Source: an uncultured Methylococcaceae bacterium
GTDB lineage: Bacteria > Pseudomonadota > Gammaproteobacteria > Methylococcales > Methylococcaceae
Reading direction: 5' to 3'
Assembly (NCBI GenBank): GCA_903910005.1
Contig: CAIVXW010000143.1
Coordinates: 1 to 7,804 of the forward strand
Length of the DNA: 7,804 nucleotides
Shown: positions 7,029-7,804 of the stretch, in pieces
Position numbering within the stretch: the stretch's first letter is position 1
How the letters are laid out: every line of letters starts with the position of its first letter
Position numbers and translations under genes: made by a program
The notes under the pieces: model-generated
What the model saw: only the letters and a program-made list of their open reading frames with translations
What the model was told of the DNA's origin: nothing
Databases searched by the model: none

Positions 7029-7475
7029 CTATTCCGGTTGCAGGTTGAGAGCCAGTACGGCGGTTACATCGCCGTGCAGTTGTATCCTGATTTCGTAGTC
7101 ACCCAGAATGCGGAGCGGGCCTGTGGGCAGGCGGACTTCGCTTTTTTCAATGGCCACCCCGGCCTGGGTGGCTGCATCCGCGATGTCGCGGGCACTGACC
7201 GAACCGTACAGGCGGCCTTCATCACCGGCCTTTTGCCGGATGACCAGTTTGAGGGCTTCAATGGTGGCAGCCCGTGCCTGGGCTGCCGCTACCTGTTCGG
7301 CGGCTTTCTTTTCCAGATCCGCCCGGCGTTGTTCAAATTCAGCCAGCCGTGCGGCTGTTGCAACCACCGCCTTGCCCTGGGGAATCAGATAATTACGACC
7401 ATAACCCGGCTTGACGGTGACTTTATCACCCAGATTGCCCAGATTTGTTACTTTTTCCAGAAGAATGATTTCCAA
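7029..7475 (-). CDS. rplI: 50S ribosomal protein L9
   Basis: Structural protein of the large ribosomal subunit that binds 23S rRNA near the L1 side and helps keep translation accurate. The 148-residue product matches the bacterial family in full. The N-terminal RNA-binding lobe has MEIILLEKVTNLGNLGD and VKPGYGRNYLIPQGKA, followed by the long connecting helix (about residues 40-75), and the C-terminal lobe contains GRLYGSVSARDIADA and a final VTAVLALNL strand. The start is TTG at 7475: the preceding in-frame codons reach a stop within two triplets, GAGG lies nine bases upstream, and the family begins exactly here. It follows the DUF2232-type gene by 67 bases, as in the ribosomal operons of many gammaproteobacteria, and is followed by a hairpin region before waaA. 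Confidence 0.98.
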   Translation of the reverse strand: MEIILLEKVTNLGNLGDKVTVKPGYGRNYLIPQGKAVVATAARLAEFEQRRADLEKKAAEQVAAAQARAATIEALKLVIRQKAGDEGRLYGSVSARDIADAATQAGVAIEKSEVRLPTGPLRILGDYEIRIQLHGDVTAVLALNLQPE

Positions 7476-7484
7476 GGTTCAATA

Positions 7485-7488
7485 CCTC
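7485..7488 (-). promoter_or_regulatory. rplI: Ribosome binding site of rplI, supporting a TTG start
   Basis: GAGG on the minus strand stands nine bases before TTG 7475 in an otherwise A/T-rich leader. An in-frame TGA at 7481-7479 excludes any start further upstream, so this site fixes the TTG as the initiation codon. Confidence 0.7.
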
Positions 7489-7542
7489 AAATAGTGAAAT
7501 TTTTTGCTTGTTGTTGAAGCCCGCAGCACTGCCCGGGCCAAT

Positions 7543-7804
7543 TCAGCGTGTTCCCGTGCGCTGGCGCAGATTCAGCAGGGTATCGGTGAACCCGAGCAAC
7601 AGGATCGGCAACAGGATGTAGGGAACGATCAACAGCAGTACGTAGATGCCCTGCAACCAGAAACTGCGCCCGCCCAGCCAGACATGCAGCACGGCAAAGC
7701 CGCTAAAGATGAAGGGAGCCAGGCAGGGCTGGATGACGTTCCAGCTCACTGCGGCAATCCCCTCGGGAGCGATCATCGCCAGCCCCGTCAGCCCCATCAG
7801 TGCG
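7543..7804 (-). CDS. DUF2232/YybS-like integral membrane protein, C-terminal part
   Basis: The gene enters from the right edge and ends at the TGA 7545-7543, giving about 87 C-terminal residues; the reading frame is open through 7804, so the ATG at 7797 is internal. At least two hydrophobic helices are visible: one around FIFSGFAVLHVWLGG, and a second, long one in GIYVLLLIVPYILLPILLLG. The protein ends with FTDTLLNLRQRTGTR. The Gly-Phe/Leu-x-Asp-x-x-x-x-x-Arg-x-Arg ending after the last helix, together with its place immediately before rplI, is typical of the DUF2232-type membrane protein between rpsR and rplI in gammaproteobacteria. Its function is unknown. Being mostly outside the window, its length and start cannot be judged. 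Confidence 0.8.
   Translation of the reverse strand, partial: ALMGLTGLAMIAPEGIAAVSWNVIQPCLAPFIFSGFAVLHVWLGGRSFWLQGIYVLLLIVPYILLPILLLGFTDTLLNLRQRTGTR

Noticed and set aside
7519..7538. GCCCG/CGGGC inverted repeat between the DUF2232-type gene and rplI
   Set aside because: Only five pairs around a ten-base loop with no U-run directly after; rplI is expected to be co-transcribed, so a terminator is not supported.

Overview
The window reads as chromosomal DNA of a Gram-negative proteobacterium of fairly high GC, most likely a gammaproteobacterium or close relative. The evidence is a Kdo transferase (WaaA, lipid A/LPS core assembly), a periplasmic AMIN-domain cell-wall amidase, and a DUF2232-type membrane protein directly upstream of ribosomal protein L9, an order familiar from the rpsF-rpsR-(membrane protein)-rplI region of gammaproteobacteria. 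No mobile element, phage gene, CRISPR array, tRNA or rRNA is visible. Genes are tightly packed; no gene-free stretch exceeds about 140 bases.

Layout. Positions 1-81 hold the probable last codons of an unidentified plus-strand gene. A 734-codon plus-strand gene (117-2321) follows, encoding a cytoplasmic clan GH-A beta-galactosidase with a GH35-like front and GH42-like later parts. Everything else is on the minus strand, read from right to left: the C-terminal end of a DUF2232-type membrane protein (running off the right edge), rplI, then waaA, a cation diffusion facilitator (CDF) metal exporter, an orphan SsuA/NMT1-like periplasmic binding protein, and an AMIN/Amidase_3 N-acetylmuramoyl-L-alanine amidase. 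The amidase and the beta-galactosidase converge and their coding ends overlap by 39 bases.

How the genes fit together. DUF2232 and rplI look like the tail of a ribosomal-protein operon, closed by a hairpin region between rplI and waaA. The waaA-CDF-binding protein-amidase run has short gaps (35, 28 and 42 bases with the starts chosen here) and is probably one transcription unit. Its products act at the envelope: LPS inner core, metal export, periplasmic ligand binding and septal peptidoglycan cleavage. The binding protein has no permease or ATPase partner here. The beta-galactosidase has no signal peptide, so its substrate must enter the cytoplasm through a transporter outside the window.

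Most of the window is ordinary housekeeping sequence. I see no clear new biological system. The points most worth a second look are the mixed GH35/GH42 glycosidase, the orphan binding protein behind a His-tailed metal exporter, and the GC-rich hairpins lacking an adjacent U-tract about ten bases after the rplI and amidase stops.
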